From Vibrio hangzhouensis (GTDB lineage: Bacteria > Pseudomonadota > Gammaproteobacteria > Enterobacterales > Vibrionaceae): a stretch of 64,000 bases of DNA. The notes beneath the pieces were generated by a model. The model saw nothing but the letters and a program-made list of their open reading frames with translations, did no database searches and was not told the DNA's origin. Position 1 is the first letter of the stretch. The number at the start of each line of letters is the position of its first letter. Of this stretch, positions 45,831 to 54,464 are shown piece after piece. The stretch spans positions 202,567 through 266,566 of the forward strand of contig NZ_FNVG01000004.1 in NCBI RefSeq assembly GCF_900107935.1, given 5' to 3'. A program made the position numbers and the translations under genes.

Positions 45831-46029
45831 ATTGATAAAAAGTAGCGGTTCAGAGCACAGCTTGTAGGTGTTTACCATGGTTTGAACACACTTTCATCCA
45901 TGCTAAAAACTGATGGATACCAACTCGCACCAGTTACCAAAGAACCAGACAATACGATTCTAAAGAAACAACTTTCAATCGCACCTTGATTAATGGACTA
46001 ATCATCAATCCCTGTTAAACGAGGTAACC

Positions 46030-46179
46030 ATGAAATTCTTTCTCATTCAAAACGGCGCACACCGCTTTGTCACCGATAACCAAGGCTTCCAACAAATGTG
46101 TGGTGAAGGCTGGTATGTCGTTGATGTAACCGTAGCTCCTTGCTATAAGTCCGCAGTTCGTCTGTTTGCTGATTCCTGA
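46030..46179 (+). CDS. 49-residue small protein
   Basis: ATG at 46030 has GAGG 5 bases upstream. The product starts MKFFLIQNGAHRFVTDNQGF and contains QMCGEGWYVVDVTVAPCYK with two Cys. No signal or membrane helix. It is followed 11 bp later by another small ORF with its own ribosome site. Both use normal codons. No family is recognised. Confidence 0.55.
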   Translation: MKFFLIQNGAHRFVTDNQGFQQMCGEGWYVVDVTVAPCYKSAVRLFADS

Positions 46180-46190
46180 AGGCTGCAAAA

Positions 46191-46334
46191 ATGGACGCAT
46201 TACACCCAATAGAGTATTGCCTGATTGATGACCCTTCGGATTGGCTAGTGATCGCTATTTCGGCCTTGCTTGTGGCCTTATGGTACGAACGAAAAAGAGT
46301 AAGAGACGCTTTTGCTAGTGATAACTCAAATTAA
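46191..46334 (+). CDS. 47-residue single-helix membrane protein
   Basis: ATG at 46191 has AAGG 8 bases upstream. The product starts MDALHPIEYCLIDDPSDW, then has one membrane helix (LVIAISALLVALWY) and a basic tail (ERKRVRDAF). It probably forms a two-gene unit with the 49-residue ORF. Confidence 0.55.
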   Translation: MDALHPIEYCLIDDPSDWLVIAISALLVALWYERKRVRDAFASDNSN

Positions 46335-46377
46335 AGAGCGTACGCTCAGGAACATCATCCATCCTGGGCGTAATGTC

Positions 46378-47259
46378 TTACATAGTCGCCCTTTTGAATG
46401 ACGACACAGAGAAGCCGGTCACCAGCATGGTGCCACTGATGACCAGTAAGGTACCGACTATCGTATTCGCACCTATCGGCTCGCCCAGAAACAAATTTCC
46501 CCACAGGATACCGAACATAGGAATCAGGAAAGTTACTGACAGAGCTGACGAAGGACCGATATCAGTAACAAGCCTGAAGTAGAGCAAATAGGCGGCGCCA
46601 GTGCAAACCACACCCAACAGAACTACGGAGATCCAAACGTCTTGAGTCGGAACTTCTCTCATGGGCACAAAAGGAATCAGCGGTAGCACAATCAAACACG
46701 CGGCCCACATACTGCCGTGTGCATTATTAAACGCCGGAACCGAGGGCGCATTCCTGGCATAATTGGTCGCAATTCCGTAGCAGCAAGCAGCCATCACGCC
46801 AGCAACAATCGGTAAAGTCGCTTCCTCACCAATTCGCATCGCGTCCCACCCCACCAGCACCGCCACGCCCACAACCCCAATCAGCAGCCCTAATGCACCA
46901 CGTTTAGTTAACGGAGTCTTGGTCCAGAATACACCGATTACGGCTCCCCATATTGCTGCGGTTGAATTGAGTATCGACAAAGTAGAAGCGTTAAGGGTCT
47001 GTGCCGCGTAAGCAAACAACAAAAAAGGTAAAGCGGTATTAAACAGACCGATGATAAAAAAGTGACGAGTATGTTTGGTGAATTCCAGTTTTTTCTTAAG
47101 ATAGAAACTAACGGCGAGCAAAGCCAGTGCGGCAAAAAACACTCTCGCCTCAATCAGCACAGCGGGGCCCAGCACATTTGCCCCTATACGCATAAACAGA
47201 AATGATCCGCCCCAAATTGAGGCGAGTAGAATCAGTCGGAGAAAGCTTGCCAAATCCAT
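46378..47259 (-). CDS. DMT/EamA family permease
   Basis: 293 residues, ten predicted helices in two halves. The start LLASIWGGSFLFMRIGANVL and the second-half segment GPSSALSVTFLIPMFGILWG with LGEPIGANTIVGTLLVISG are typical of EamA (YdcZ/RhaT-like) exporters. The substrate is unknown. It is a single gene on the minus strand; the region between it and the barrel gene at 47397 holds that operon's terminator. A paralogue lies at 1059-1949. Confidence 0.88.
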   Translation of the reverse strand: MDLASFLRLILLASIWGGSFLFMRIGANVLGPAVLIEARVFFAALALLAVSFYLKKKLEFTKHTRHFFIIGLFNTALPFLLFAYAAQTLNASTLSILNSTAAIWGAVIGVFWTKTPLTKRGALGLLIGVVGVAVLVGWDAMRIGEEATLPIVAGVMAACCYGIATNYARNAPSVPAFNNAHGSMWAACLIVLPLIPFVPMREVPTQDVWISVVLLGVVCTGAAYLLYFRLVTDIGPSSALSVTFLIPMFGILWGNLFLGEPIGANTIVGTLLVISGTMLVTGFSVSSFKRATM

Positions 47260-47359
47260 CGGTCTATCTTTTGTTATCTTGGTTTGCCTCTACTGTGCGC
47301 CATAGACTTTTAAAGCACAACCCCCACTTAGGTCTTATTTGGATTAGGGTTCCGAAAAT

Positions 47360-47389
47360 GGCTGGGCAAGCGCATCAACTAACCCAGCC
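47360..47389 (-). terminator. Terminator of the exported MBL operon
   Basis: GGCTGGG (47360-47366) and CCCAGCC (47383-47389), followed on the minus strand by ATTTTC. A moderate T-run. Confidence 0.6.
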
Positions 47390-47396
47390 CTTTAAA

Positions 47397-48155
47397 TTAG
47401 TACTTAAAAGACACCCCGAACTGCACTGCTTTTTCCTCAAAATGATGGGCATCAAAGGCTTTGTTTGTCTGTCTATACTCAACATACGGCTGTAGCTTAG
47501 TGTCGGTATAGGTGAGCCGAGCTTCGTAATGTAAGTTAGTATCGTTGTCTAAAACTAAGTCTGATTCAAGCTGCTTCTGAACCACATAGTTATAAGAAAA
47601 CTCCGCAACGTGTCCCAGTTCATAATTGAATCCTAGGTCCATTCGTCCAAGCTGACTCCTTTTTGAAGAGTGATGGTGTTCATGATGAACGCCGTGGTCG
47701 TGGTCATGATCATGACCACCGCCTAAGCTAATTTTGCTATTGCCGTAATCGTAGCCAAAACGACCCTTTAGCGACAGCTCATGATTCACTTGATAGTCAA
47801 GACCAATACGTGCGCGAAGTTCATTGCTATCCAGATAACCTCCTTGAGCATAGGCGCCATAAGCGAACCAACCAATATTATCAGTTGGGTTAAAATACTT
47901 ACCCCCACCCAATTGGTAAAACTCGTGGGCTCCAGTCTCAGCCTCACCGTAGACAAATACGCCTGAGTCATGCATCCAGACACCTTCTATGCCGTACACT
48001 CGCTCTGTATCATTGTCGCTGTGACCGTGGTGCTGTTCATCGGCAAAGTAGACTTCTATATGTGAGCCATTGGAAATATCGACATTGCCGTGAGAAAAAG
48101 CGAAAGTTGGTAGTATCAGCGTCGATAGGAAAAGAATTGATCGCTTGAAGTTCAT
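47397..48155 (-). CDS. Outer-membrane barrel protein with His-rich loop
   Basis: 252 residues from the ATG at 48155. After a signal peptide (MNFKRSILFLSTLILPTFAF) it shows porin-like strands (VYFADEQ, GVFVYGEAETGAHEFYQLGG, YQVNHELSLKGRFGYDYGN) and ends QFGVSFKY. A loop at about residues 155-178 alternates His and Asp/Glu (GGGHDHDHDHGVHHEHHHSS), which could bind metal ions such as zinc, nickel or copper. The overall pattern resembles KdgM/OmpG-type monomeric porins. It is the last gene of a five-gene operon whose products all carry export signals. Confidence 0.72.
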   Translation of the reverse strand: MNFKRSILFLSTLILPTFAFSHGNVDISNGSHIEVYFADEQHHGHSDNDTERVYGIEGVWMHDSGVFVYGEAETGAHEFYQLGGGKYFNPTDNIGWFAYGAYAQGGYLDSNELRARIGLDYQVNHELSLKGRFGYDYGNSKISLGGGHDHDHDHGVHHEHHHSSKRSQLGRMDLGFNYELGHVAEFSYNYVVQKQLESDLVLDNDTNLHYEARLTYTDTKLQPYVEYRQTNKAFDAHHFEEKAVQFGVSFKY

Positions 48156-48231
48156 TGTTGTTTCTCTTGAGAAAGCGGTTCTCACTCCTTAAATACCGCT
48201 CAATAGTTAGTAGATTGGGTTGTTAAAACGG

Positions 48232-48681
48232 TTACGCTTCAGGCTTATCTAGTGACTTCTCACTTCCGGATAGCTTTATTTGGCGATTGAAATCTCTATC
48301 CGCCAGTTCTTGCTCGTCATACAGATCCTCTAGTACCACTTGATCCATCGCCATCACGTCGAAGAACTGATCTTTACAATAATCATTGGTCCATTTGCGT
48401 AGCATTTCTGGATTATTGGCGATATCCGCTACATGGCCGGCTGCGAAATGGGCATAGTGTTCAAACAGTTCTTCATCGGTTCCATTTGCCACCCAGGCTA
48501 ATTTTTTGAACCATACTGCGGATTGCTGCTCTGAAATGTGCTCGTTAACTTTGCAAACCGACATAGCCACCAGCGATTCGGTGTAGTTCTCATAATGAGG
48601 CAAGGTATTGTGGACGTGAGCGCCACAAGCAATAGCTAAAGTTGGAATCAGTGCGACTAAACCAGTTACGACTTTCTTCAT
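48232..48681 (-). CDS. Small periplasmic protein A of the exported MBL operon
   Basis: 149 residues. The signal peptide MKKVVTGLVALIPTLAIA is followed by CGAHVHNTLPHYENYTESL; Cys at 19, ~43 and ~107. The mature part is helical and acidic, with WFKKLAWVANGTDEELFEHYAHFAAGHVADI. It is not a canonical lipobox (Ala at -3). Its start overlaps the stop of the preceding gene as ATGA. No family is recognised. Confidence 0.65.
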   Translation of the reverse strand: MKKVVTGLVALIPTLAIACGAHVHNTLPHYENYTESLVAMSVCKVNEHISEQQSAVWFKKLAWVANGTDEELFEHYAHFAAGHVADIANNPEMLRKWTNDYCKDQFFDVMAMDQVVLEDLYDEQELADRDFNRQIKLSGSEKSLDKPEA

Positions 48682-49055
48682 AGCGATTTCTCCTCAGGTT
48701 GAGTACACATTTGTTTGACATGCCCTTTCTGCTCAGCTTCCTGAATCAGTTTTTCCCCAAGGCTGACTCCTTGTAGATACATTTCATCTTCTTCGCTAAA
48801 GGTATAAGTTTCGTGAAGTACTTCTTGTGATAGCCCTTCAATGGTTTCTCTAATCATCATGGCGTTTTGCAGTGAGTACTCCGGGCTCATCGAGCCTAGC
48901 TCTACGCAGTATGCATTTACCCTCTCTACAGCCGCCGCGGCCATTACTGCATTATCTCGGCTAAAGAGTGTGTCGTGATCATGTTGCGCGGCATGAGCTG
49001 CGGTACCTACCAGGCTCAAACTCATCAATGTGAAAGTGGTCATTCGTCTAAACAT
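48678..49055 (-). CDS. Small periplasmic protein B of the exported MBL operon
   Basis: 125 residues from the ATG at 49055. Signal peptide (FTLMSLSLVGTAAHA) then AQHDHDTLFSRDNAVMAAAAVERV, Cys in NAYCVELG and near the C-terminus (KQMCTQPEE). It is mostly helical and acidic. It may be distantly related to protein A, as both are short, helical and have paired Cys (inference). It is coupled to protein A by a 4-bp overlap. The function is unknown. Confidence 0.65.
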   Translation of the reverse strand: MFRRMTTFTLMSLSLVGTAAHAAQHDHDTLFSRDNAVMAAAAVERVNAYCVELGSMSPEYSLQNAMMIRETIEGLSQEVLHETYTFSEEDEMYLQGVSLGEKLIQEAEQKGHVKQMCTQPEEKSL

Positions 49056-49087
49056 AATGTGGTCTCGATAAAAAAGCGGTTGGAACA

Positions 49088-49109
49088 CGGGCATCTTGCG
49101 TGATGCCCG
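49088..49109 (-). terminator. Intra-operon hairpin
   Basis: CGGGCATC (49088-49095) and GATGCCCG (49102-49109) form a perfect stem between the MBL gene and protein B, without a T-run; it may be an RNA-stability or processing element rather than a terminator. Confidence 0.55.
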
Positions 49110-49119
49110 CTAGTCTGGG

Positions 49120-50742
49120 TTATTGTTGTTTTGTCTTGTCGTTGCGAGTATCGCGATAAGGGTCTGCAGACTCTTTTCTGTGGACAGAACGAGGCTCTAA
49201 GCCGTGCGCTTCACGCATTTGATCCACCATTCGTTGCTTCTCTCCCATGCCGCGTTTCATGCTCTCTGGTAACACTTCCGTTGGTACAATAAGGTCACGA
49301 TCCAGCGGCCACTCTTTTAACAGTTCTGGGTGATATCCCTCTGGGTAATACAAAGATTCATCAATTTCGAGTTCTCTGATCTCTTGTTCTTGAATATCTG
49401 CTCTCGAGTTTTTGGGAACGGGTACTCGGAATACTTCACCGTCGTTTAAGTTGAACTGAGGCGCTCGGTTGTTTGGAAAATCAGGAATGATCCCCTCTCG
49501 TACCCATGCTTTGTCAGGGGTAATATTGGCGACAATCATGTCTGGCGCGCCAAAATGGTAAGGTCCTTTCCAATGTTCACGGACCTGCGCTACCGTCTCA
49601 TTGTTGTAATAAGGGTCAAACTCCATATGTGTGGTCATAAACAGTCTTGGCTGTACCTGATTCGCAAGCCAACCCGCTGCATAGCCAGACGTGTGGTGAG
49701 TATCGATGGTATAGCGCGTCAAGAAGGCAGGAACACCTTGTACGATAGAGGCGAGCCCTACCAACTCGGTTTGCACTTCGGTGACAAACAAGTCGCAGCC
49801 TTTGCCATACTCAATGTCAAGCTCGGTCGGCCGACCGTCACCTGTCCAGACAAAACACAGCGACTCTTCATCATTGATGGTCCAGTCTAGTCGATACGCC
49901 GATGCGCCATCTTTTGCGTGGGAGCGACGCCAGTGAGAGACTTTGACGCCATCAACGTCGTAGATAACACCGCCATCGTCTTTAAAGTCGTACTCCACTA
50001 CTTCAATATCGTTGCCTGAAGGGAACACATCAAAGGCATCTTGGTGCCAAGAAAGCATCTGCAGCATGCCTTCGACCATATGACGAGTGCCGTCTTCTGG
50101 ATTACGACCAGAAGGACCATAAATCGTAAGTGGTTTTTCCCAGCGACCGTTCCAACCACCAAACTGATACAAATAAGGTAGTGAGCCAAAATGGTCGACA
50201 TGTAAGTGCGTGATGAACACCTTATCGAGTTCGTTTAAAGCGACACCAGCACCGATATAGTTAGCAATGGAGGCTTCTCCCAAGTCGAACACAAAATTAT
50301 CGCCATTACCAAGCTCTACATAGATAGATGTATTAGCCTGCCCAGGTCGAATCATGGGAGAGGTACCCATGAAGGTCACCCGCATTTCATTGTGCTGAAC
50401 CTCTTCCGTTCTAGGGAACCAGTTAGCAGCAGTAACCATATGATCCATCGGCTCAATACCGTCAAACATCAGACCTTCTTTCCAAAGCTCTTCTCCCGTT
50501 TGAATGTCGGTCTTGAGACCACCTTGCAAGATCGCGTGGATCTCCTCGGGCGACGAATAGATCTTTCCACCTTGTTTCATCAGCTCTTCGGTGTTGACGT
50601 TTTGTTCATAGTTGTAGTGTTTGTAGCCTGAAAAACTGGCTGAGTTTTCAGATTGATAGTGCTCAAACGGATTCTGCGCTAACACCGCACTAGACATGAG
50701 GATCGCGCCAGTCATAGCACTTAATTGGTGAATTTTTCGCAT
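49120..50742 (-). CDS. Exported MBL-fold metallo-hydrolase, GntH-like
   Basis: 540 residues with a signal peptide (MRKIHQLSAMTGAILMSSAV, cut near LA-Q). The zinc motif is THLHVDHFG (His179, His181, Asp183, His184); further ligands fit SHWRRSHAKDGASAYRLDW and TIDTHHTSGYAAG. The central part resembles MBL-fold proteins annotated as guanitoxin-biosynthesis GntH (FVWTGDGRP, YGPSGRNPEDGTRHMVEGM). It carries ~100 residues before the MBL domain and ~110 after it. Periplasmic hydrolysis of a phospho- or carboxylic ester or lactone is the broad expectation; the substrate is unknown. It is the second gene of the operon. Confidence 0.82.
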   Translation of the reverse strand: MRKIHQLSAMTGAILMSSAVLAQNPFEHYQSENSASFSGYKHYNYEQNVNTEELMKQGGKIYSSPEEIHAILQGGLKTDIQTGEELWKEGLMFDGIEPMDHMVTAANWFPRTEEVQHNEMRVTFMGTSPMIRPGQANTSIYVELGNGDNFVFDLGEASIANYIGAGVALNELDKVFITHLHVDHFGSLPYLYQFGGWNGRWEKPLTIYGPSGRNPEDGTRHMVEGMLQMLSWHQDAFDVFPSGNDIEVVEYDFKDDGGVIYDVDGVKVSHWRRSHAKDGASAYRLDWTINDEESLCFVWTGDGRPTELDIEYGKGCDLFVTEVQTELVGLASIVQGVPAFLTRYTIDTHHTSGYAAGWLANQVQPRLFMTTHMEFDPYYNNETVAQVREHWKGPYHFGAPDMIVANITPDKAWVREGIIPDFPNNRAPQFNLNDGEVFRVPVPKNSRADIQEQEIRELEIDESLYYPEGYHPELLKEWPLDRDLIVPTEVLPESMKRGMGEKQRMVDQMREAHGLEPRSVHRKESADPYRDTRNDKTKQQ

Positions 50743-50834
50743 AGTGATCTCTCCATACCCACAATGTAGGGTTGGTGACTAAAAGTTAATGTTTAAGGGG
50801 CGAGCAAGCTCGCTAAATTTGGTTTAAGTAGACG

Positions 50835-51362
50835 TTATAACGGCAGTCGAAAGCCGACTAAGAACGTATTTTCAGGTAAGAAACGGGCGTCTGAGTGCGA
50901 GGTATGGATATCGGTTTTAAACTCGGCATAAGCAGGGATTTCGTTATGTTGAACTCGAAGTCCAATATTGGAGCTAAAGCCTAAGTGGCCACCTTTGGTT
51001 CCAATTTCTTCCGGGAAGTAACCCGTGTTGTTCATGACACCTGTCGTCATCCCCCCTTCAATAAAGGGTCTGATCTCAAAACTGTTTGGCAGCTCGAAGT
51101 TGTAACCCAACTCCAGAGCAAAACCGCCTCCCCTGTAATCAAGGTCGTTGTTAGTACCTTTGTAGAGATCGAAGTTAAGGCCGATGTACTGATTGAGTTC
51201 CAGACCGACAGTGGCATTAATCGCAGAGTGATTTCCCTCCAGTGATGAATAACCCAGCCCCCCTCTGAATTTGAGTTCTGAATCCTCATTGTGCGCCTGA
51301 GCAGCACCTGTAAAGAAAATTGCGGTCAATGCCAAAGTAGAAACGATACGAATGTTTTTCAT
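50835..51362 (-). CDS. Small outer-membrane beta-barrel protein, first gene of the MBL operon
   Basis: 175 residues. Signal peptide MKNIRIVSTLALTAIFFTGA, cut near AQA-H; about eight strands (LKFRGGLGYSSLEG, GGGFALELGYNFELP, EIRPFIEGGMTTGV, SNIGLRVQHNEI) ending FLVGFRLPL. This fits an OmpX/OmpA-domain-like barrel. The promoter region (51363-51589) is shared with a divergent LysR gene, which probably activates the operon. No ligand is known. Confidence 0.72.
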   Translation of the reverse strand: MKNIRIVSTLALTAIFFTGAAQAHNEDSELKFRGGLGYSSLEGNHSAINATVGLELNQYIGLNFDLYKGTNNDLDYRGGGFALELGYNFELPNSFEIRPFIEGGMTTGVMNNTGYFPEEIGTKGGHLGFSSNIGLRVQHNEIPAYAEFKTDIHTSHSDARFLPENTFLVGFRLPL

Positions 51363-51589
51363 AGTTTGTTTTTCTCTCGATTAAGCGAATAACTCATCAC
51401 ATCCGTGTGCTAACGGGAAAAATTCTATACATCCACGAAAGTAATATAAACAAACCAAAAATCACTTTAAATATTAATTTAATTTATGTATTTAAGATCA
51501 TTTTACTCACGGGTTTAGTCGGCCATCGCCAATTGACAGCTAAATGCTCTCTGCTAGGATAGAAACATCACCCTAGAAATCAGTTTGTT

Positions 51590-52435
51590 ATGGACTTAAA
51601 TCTCCTCTCTACTTTTAGTGCCGTATATCGACATCGTTCTATCACCCTGGCTGCGGAAGAGCTCAACTTGACTCAACCGGCAGTGAGCGCTGCATTAAAG
51701 CGATTGGAAGGTGTGGTGGGGAAGGCGCTTTTTGTCCGCTCAGGGCGTGGAATTGCACCAACCGGTGCCGCAATTGCACTTGCGGACAAAATCGAAATGC
51801 CCTTGGCGGTACTTGAAACCATAGAAAAAAAGCAGGAAATCACCAAAGTCTATTGCAGCGAAAGCCTGATGCATCTGGTTTGCGATTTACCCGGACTATC
51901 CTTCATTGAAGCACCATTGAGTGACAAGCAGCTGCTGGCCGACATCGACACACAGAAAGTGCATCTTGCGATTGATGTAGCAACTAGTATGAGTCAGGCA
52001 CATATTGTCGAGGACATCTTCAACGAACCCGCTGTTTGTGTCTGTCGAAAAGACCATCCTGAGATTGGCGATACGCTTTCTTATGACGATTACTTCAACG
52101 CGCATCATATAGCGTTAAAAATTCGTCGTAATAACGTCAATATGTTGGATTTTTTATCAGAGAAGCCAAGCCCGCCAAGAATCATAAAGGCAGAAACTGG
52201 CTCGGTTTCCAGCATGTTATCACTGGCCGCAACAACAAACTTACTTGGCGCATCGACACGTGCACTCGCTGTCCATCTTGCACCAATGCTGAATCTAAAA
52301 GTGTTCCCTATTCCGTTAGCTATTCGCAATGTGCAGTATCGAATGATCTACCATCGCCGATTTATCAATGATGACGACCACAAGGCTGCTCGAGAAATGC
52401 TCCGTTCGACGATACAGCACAACCAGTATCAATAA
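51590..52435 (+). CDS. LysR-family transcriptional regulator
   Basis: 281 residues. The helix-turn-helix is at residues 1-60 (LLSTFSAVYRHRSITLAAEE, LTQPAVSAALKRLEGVVG). The effector domain is somewhat short and acidic. It is divergent from the exported MBL operon with ~230 bp between and is its likely regulator. The ribosome site before the ATG at 51590 is weak. Confidence 0.9.
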   Translation: MDLNLLSTFSAVYRHRSITLAAEELNLTQPAVSAALKRLEGVVGKALFVRSGRGIAPTGAAIALADKIEMPLAVLETIEKKQEITKVYCSESLMHLVCDLPGLSFIEAPLSDKQLLADIDTQKVHLAIDVATSMSQAHIVEDIFNEPAVCVCRKDHPEIGDTLSYDDYFNAHHIALKIRRNNVNMLDFLSEKPSPPRIIKAETGSVSSMLSLAATTNLLGASTRALAVHLAPMLNLKVFPIPLAIRNVQYRMIYHRRFINDDDHKAAREMLRSTIQHNQYQ

Positions 52436-52491
52436 CTAAAACCAACAGTTCTGCGATTACGCCACTTTTGCTTCAAACCCGAGAAAACATG

Positions 52492-52620
52492 GTCATCCCC
52501 TAGAAAAAGGGGATATCATTCAACGCGATGTGAACCTGAATCACAAGACTTAGTCGTTAATTTTCAGTGAACTACGCGCCTTTGAAGTTCCTCACTTTCG
52601 TGAGGATAACAACCAGTTAT
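52492..52620 (-). repeat. Third, inverted and diverged copy of the two-hairpin element
   Basis: In reverse complement it reads GTTATCCTCAC...GTGAGGA, then GCGCGTAGTTCACTGAAAAT, then ATCCCCTTTTTCTAGGGGATGAC, matching the order and motifs of the cores at 39900-40018 and 41680-41798. Confidence 0.7.
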
Positions 52621-52755
52621 TATATGGTAAGACAAAGAAGACGGAATCGCTTCGAATCAGACATGTGCCGGATATTTATCAAACTATGTTGTCCTCTAAA
52701 CTTGCACTATGTTTAACATAATGCTGATAAGAGTATCTGTGTCAAAGGAGTCACT

Positions 52756-53229
52756 GTGAAACGCGTAATTCTGCTAATAACCCATTTAGGGGCTCTGATT
52801 TTTGGCTTTATGTTAGGTATCTATGTGCTTCCTATCCTAACCCAGCCGGAGTCCCCCTCGATAGAAAGTATTAACAACAACTCAAACGCCATTGTATATT
52901 CAGGGGAATTCGACAAAGATCGCCAGGACAGCGACTTCTTGCATTGGGGAGAGGGAACCATCAGCTTAACGGAAACCAGTGCGATGTTCATTGGTGAGCT
53001 TGCTCCTGGTCCTGATTACAAGCTCTACCTGTCACCAACCTTTGTAGAAACAGAAGCGGAGTTTATGGCTAACAAAGAGACCATGCTTCAGATTGGCGAT
53101 GTAAAAACGTTCGATCGTTTTTTGCTAACGCTACCTGTGGGGACTGACTTAGCCTCCTACAGCACAGCCATCATTTGGTGTGAAAGTTTCGGCGAGTTTA
53201 TTAGCTCTGCGCAACTAAAAGCCCGGTAA
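52756..53229 (+). CDS. Membrane-anchored DM13-domain protein
   Basis: 157 residues with one N-terminal membrane anchor or uncleaved signal (ILLITHLGALIFGFMLGIYV). Residues ~50-155 match the DM13 domain: an early SGEFDKDRQDSDFLHWGEGT, then GPDYKLYLSP, and the conserved end LASYSTAIIWCESFGEFISSAQL with a single Cys. DM13 domains are thought to have redox or electron-transfer roles in some proteins. AAAGGAG precedes the ATG. It ends 16 bp from the convergent nagA stop. Confidence 0.8.
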   Translation: MKRVILLITHLGALIFGFMLGIYVLPILTQPESPSIESINNNSNAIVYSGEFDKDRQDSDFLHWGEGTISLTETSAMFIGELAPGPDYKLYLSPTFVETEAEFMANKETMLQIGDVKTFDRFLLTLPVGTDLASYSTAIIWCESFGEFISSAQLKAR

Positions 53230-53244
53230 ACCAATACTGGGACT

Positions 53245-54378
53245 TTACAATATCTCTCCATCCACCATGACCGCATGAGCAGAATAGTCAGAGTTCAGGA
53301 CGGTGGCCGCGGCATGATAACCGGGTTTAATCAGTCCTAACTCACTAAGGTTCAGCGCCAGAGCAGGATAGGTTGACGCCATTCGCAGCGCTTCTGCTTC
53401 ATCAAATCCCCATTCAATCACATTAGCAACAGACTGATCCATGCCAATATGAGCCCCCGCCAATGCACCCTGCGAATTCACCAGACGTCCGTCTTGTACA
53501 GAGATCTCTTCCCCATCGAGTACAAAACGATTAGTGACACTGCCAACCGAAGCCATCGCATCAGTGACAATCAATAGCTTGTTATCCGGCTTAACCCGTT
53601 TAGCAAGATGAACATTCTGCGGGGCGACATGAATACCGTCGACAATGATGGAACACCAGGCATGATCGGTCATCAATGCAGTCCCGACCACGCCAGGCTC
53701 TCGCCCTTCCAGAGGAGACATGGCATTGAACAGGTGAGTAAAACCGTTCACCAGTTTTAGTTTGCTGTCAGGCAAGCTATCGCTGGTCGCGTTGCTGTGA
53801 CCACAAGACACAACGACATCATGGTCGCGCAGCCATTGCAAGGACTCTGGCGCCATATTCTCCGCTGCCAGGGTCACAAAATTCACGCCATTATTAAGCC
53901 AGGGAAACGCTTCAAGCTGAGTTACCGACGGTGAATAGAACTTGTCGGCGTCATGTGCGCCCTTCTTGTTCTTATTCAGCCATGGACCTTCAAGATGCAC
54001 GCCCAGTACACCGCGTACCTGACCTTCAATGGCTTGTTCTGCCGCTAACAGTGCCTGTTTCATCTGCTGTGGGGAAGCACTGATTAGGGTGGGCAGCAAA
54101 TACGCCGTGCCATGCTTACGATGAGCCCGGCAAATCATATCAATACCTTCTACCGAGGTGTCGGAGTTAAACATGACATCCCCGCCACCATTGACCTGCA
54201 AATCAATAAAGCCAGGCGCAATCAACTTGTCAGCAAAATCTGTACAGGGAACCGTACCGGAGAGCTCACTTTTAGGGACAATATCAACGATCGTTTGGTC
54301 ATTCCAAACCACCGCTGCATCAATATGAAACCGTTCACCATCAAACACTCTCTGCGCTGACATTGCTTTTACAGTCAT
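53245..54378 (-). CDS. nagA: N-acetylglucosamine-6-phosphate deacetylase
   Basis: 377 residues, amidohydrolase fold. Key segments are GFIDLQVNGGGDVMF (Q-x-N in place of H-x-H, as in proteobacterial NagA), GVHLEGPWLNKNKKGAHD with the metal Glu, VVSCGHSNATSDSL, GFTHLFNAMSPLEGREPG, and VTDAMASVGS with the catalytic Asp. It deacetylates GlcNAc-6-P, giving glucosamine-6-P and acetate, the last step specific to this sialic acid route. It is third in the nanE-nanK-nagA operon, 86 bp after nanK. A deaminase gene (nagB) is not in the window. Confidence 0.95.
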   Translation of the reverse strand: MTVKAMSAQRVFDGERFHIDAAVVWNDQTIVDIVPKSELSGTVPCTDFADKLIAPGFIDLQVNGGGDVMFNSDTSVEGIDMICRAHRKHGTAYLLPTLISASPQQMKQALLAAEQAIEGQVRGVLGVHLEGPWLNKNKKGAHDADKFYSPSVTQLEAFPWLNNGVNFVTLAAENMAPESLQWLRDHDVVVSCGHSNATSDSLPDSKLKLVNGFTHLFNAMSPLEGREPGVVGTALMTDHAWCSIIVDGIHVAPQNVHLAKRVKPDNKLLIVTDAMASVGSVTNRFVLDGEEISVQDGRLVNSQGALAGAHIGMDQSVANVIEWGFDEAEALRMASTYPALALNLSELGLIKPGYHAAATVLNSDYSAHAVMVDGEIL

Positions 54379-54464
54379 ATCTCTTACTCACCCTTACTTT
54401 TGCTAACCCTAACGAGGATAAACCTTCTTTACTCCCTCTGCTTCACAATCTGTGGTGTAAAGAG

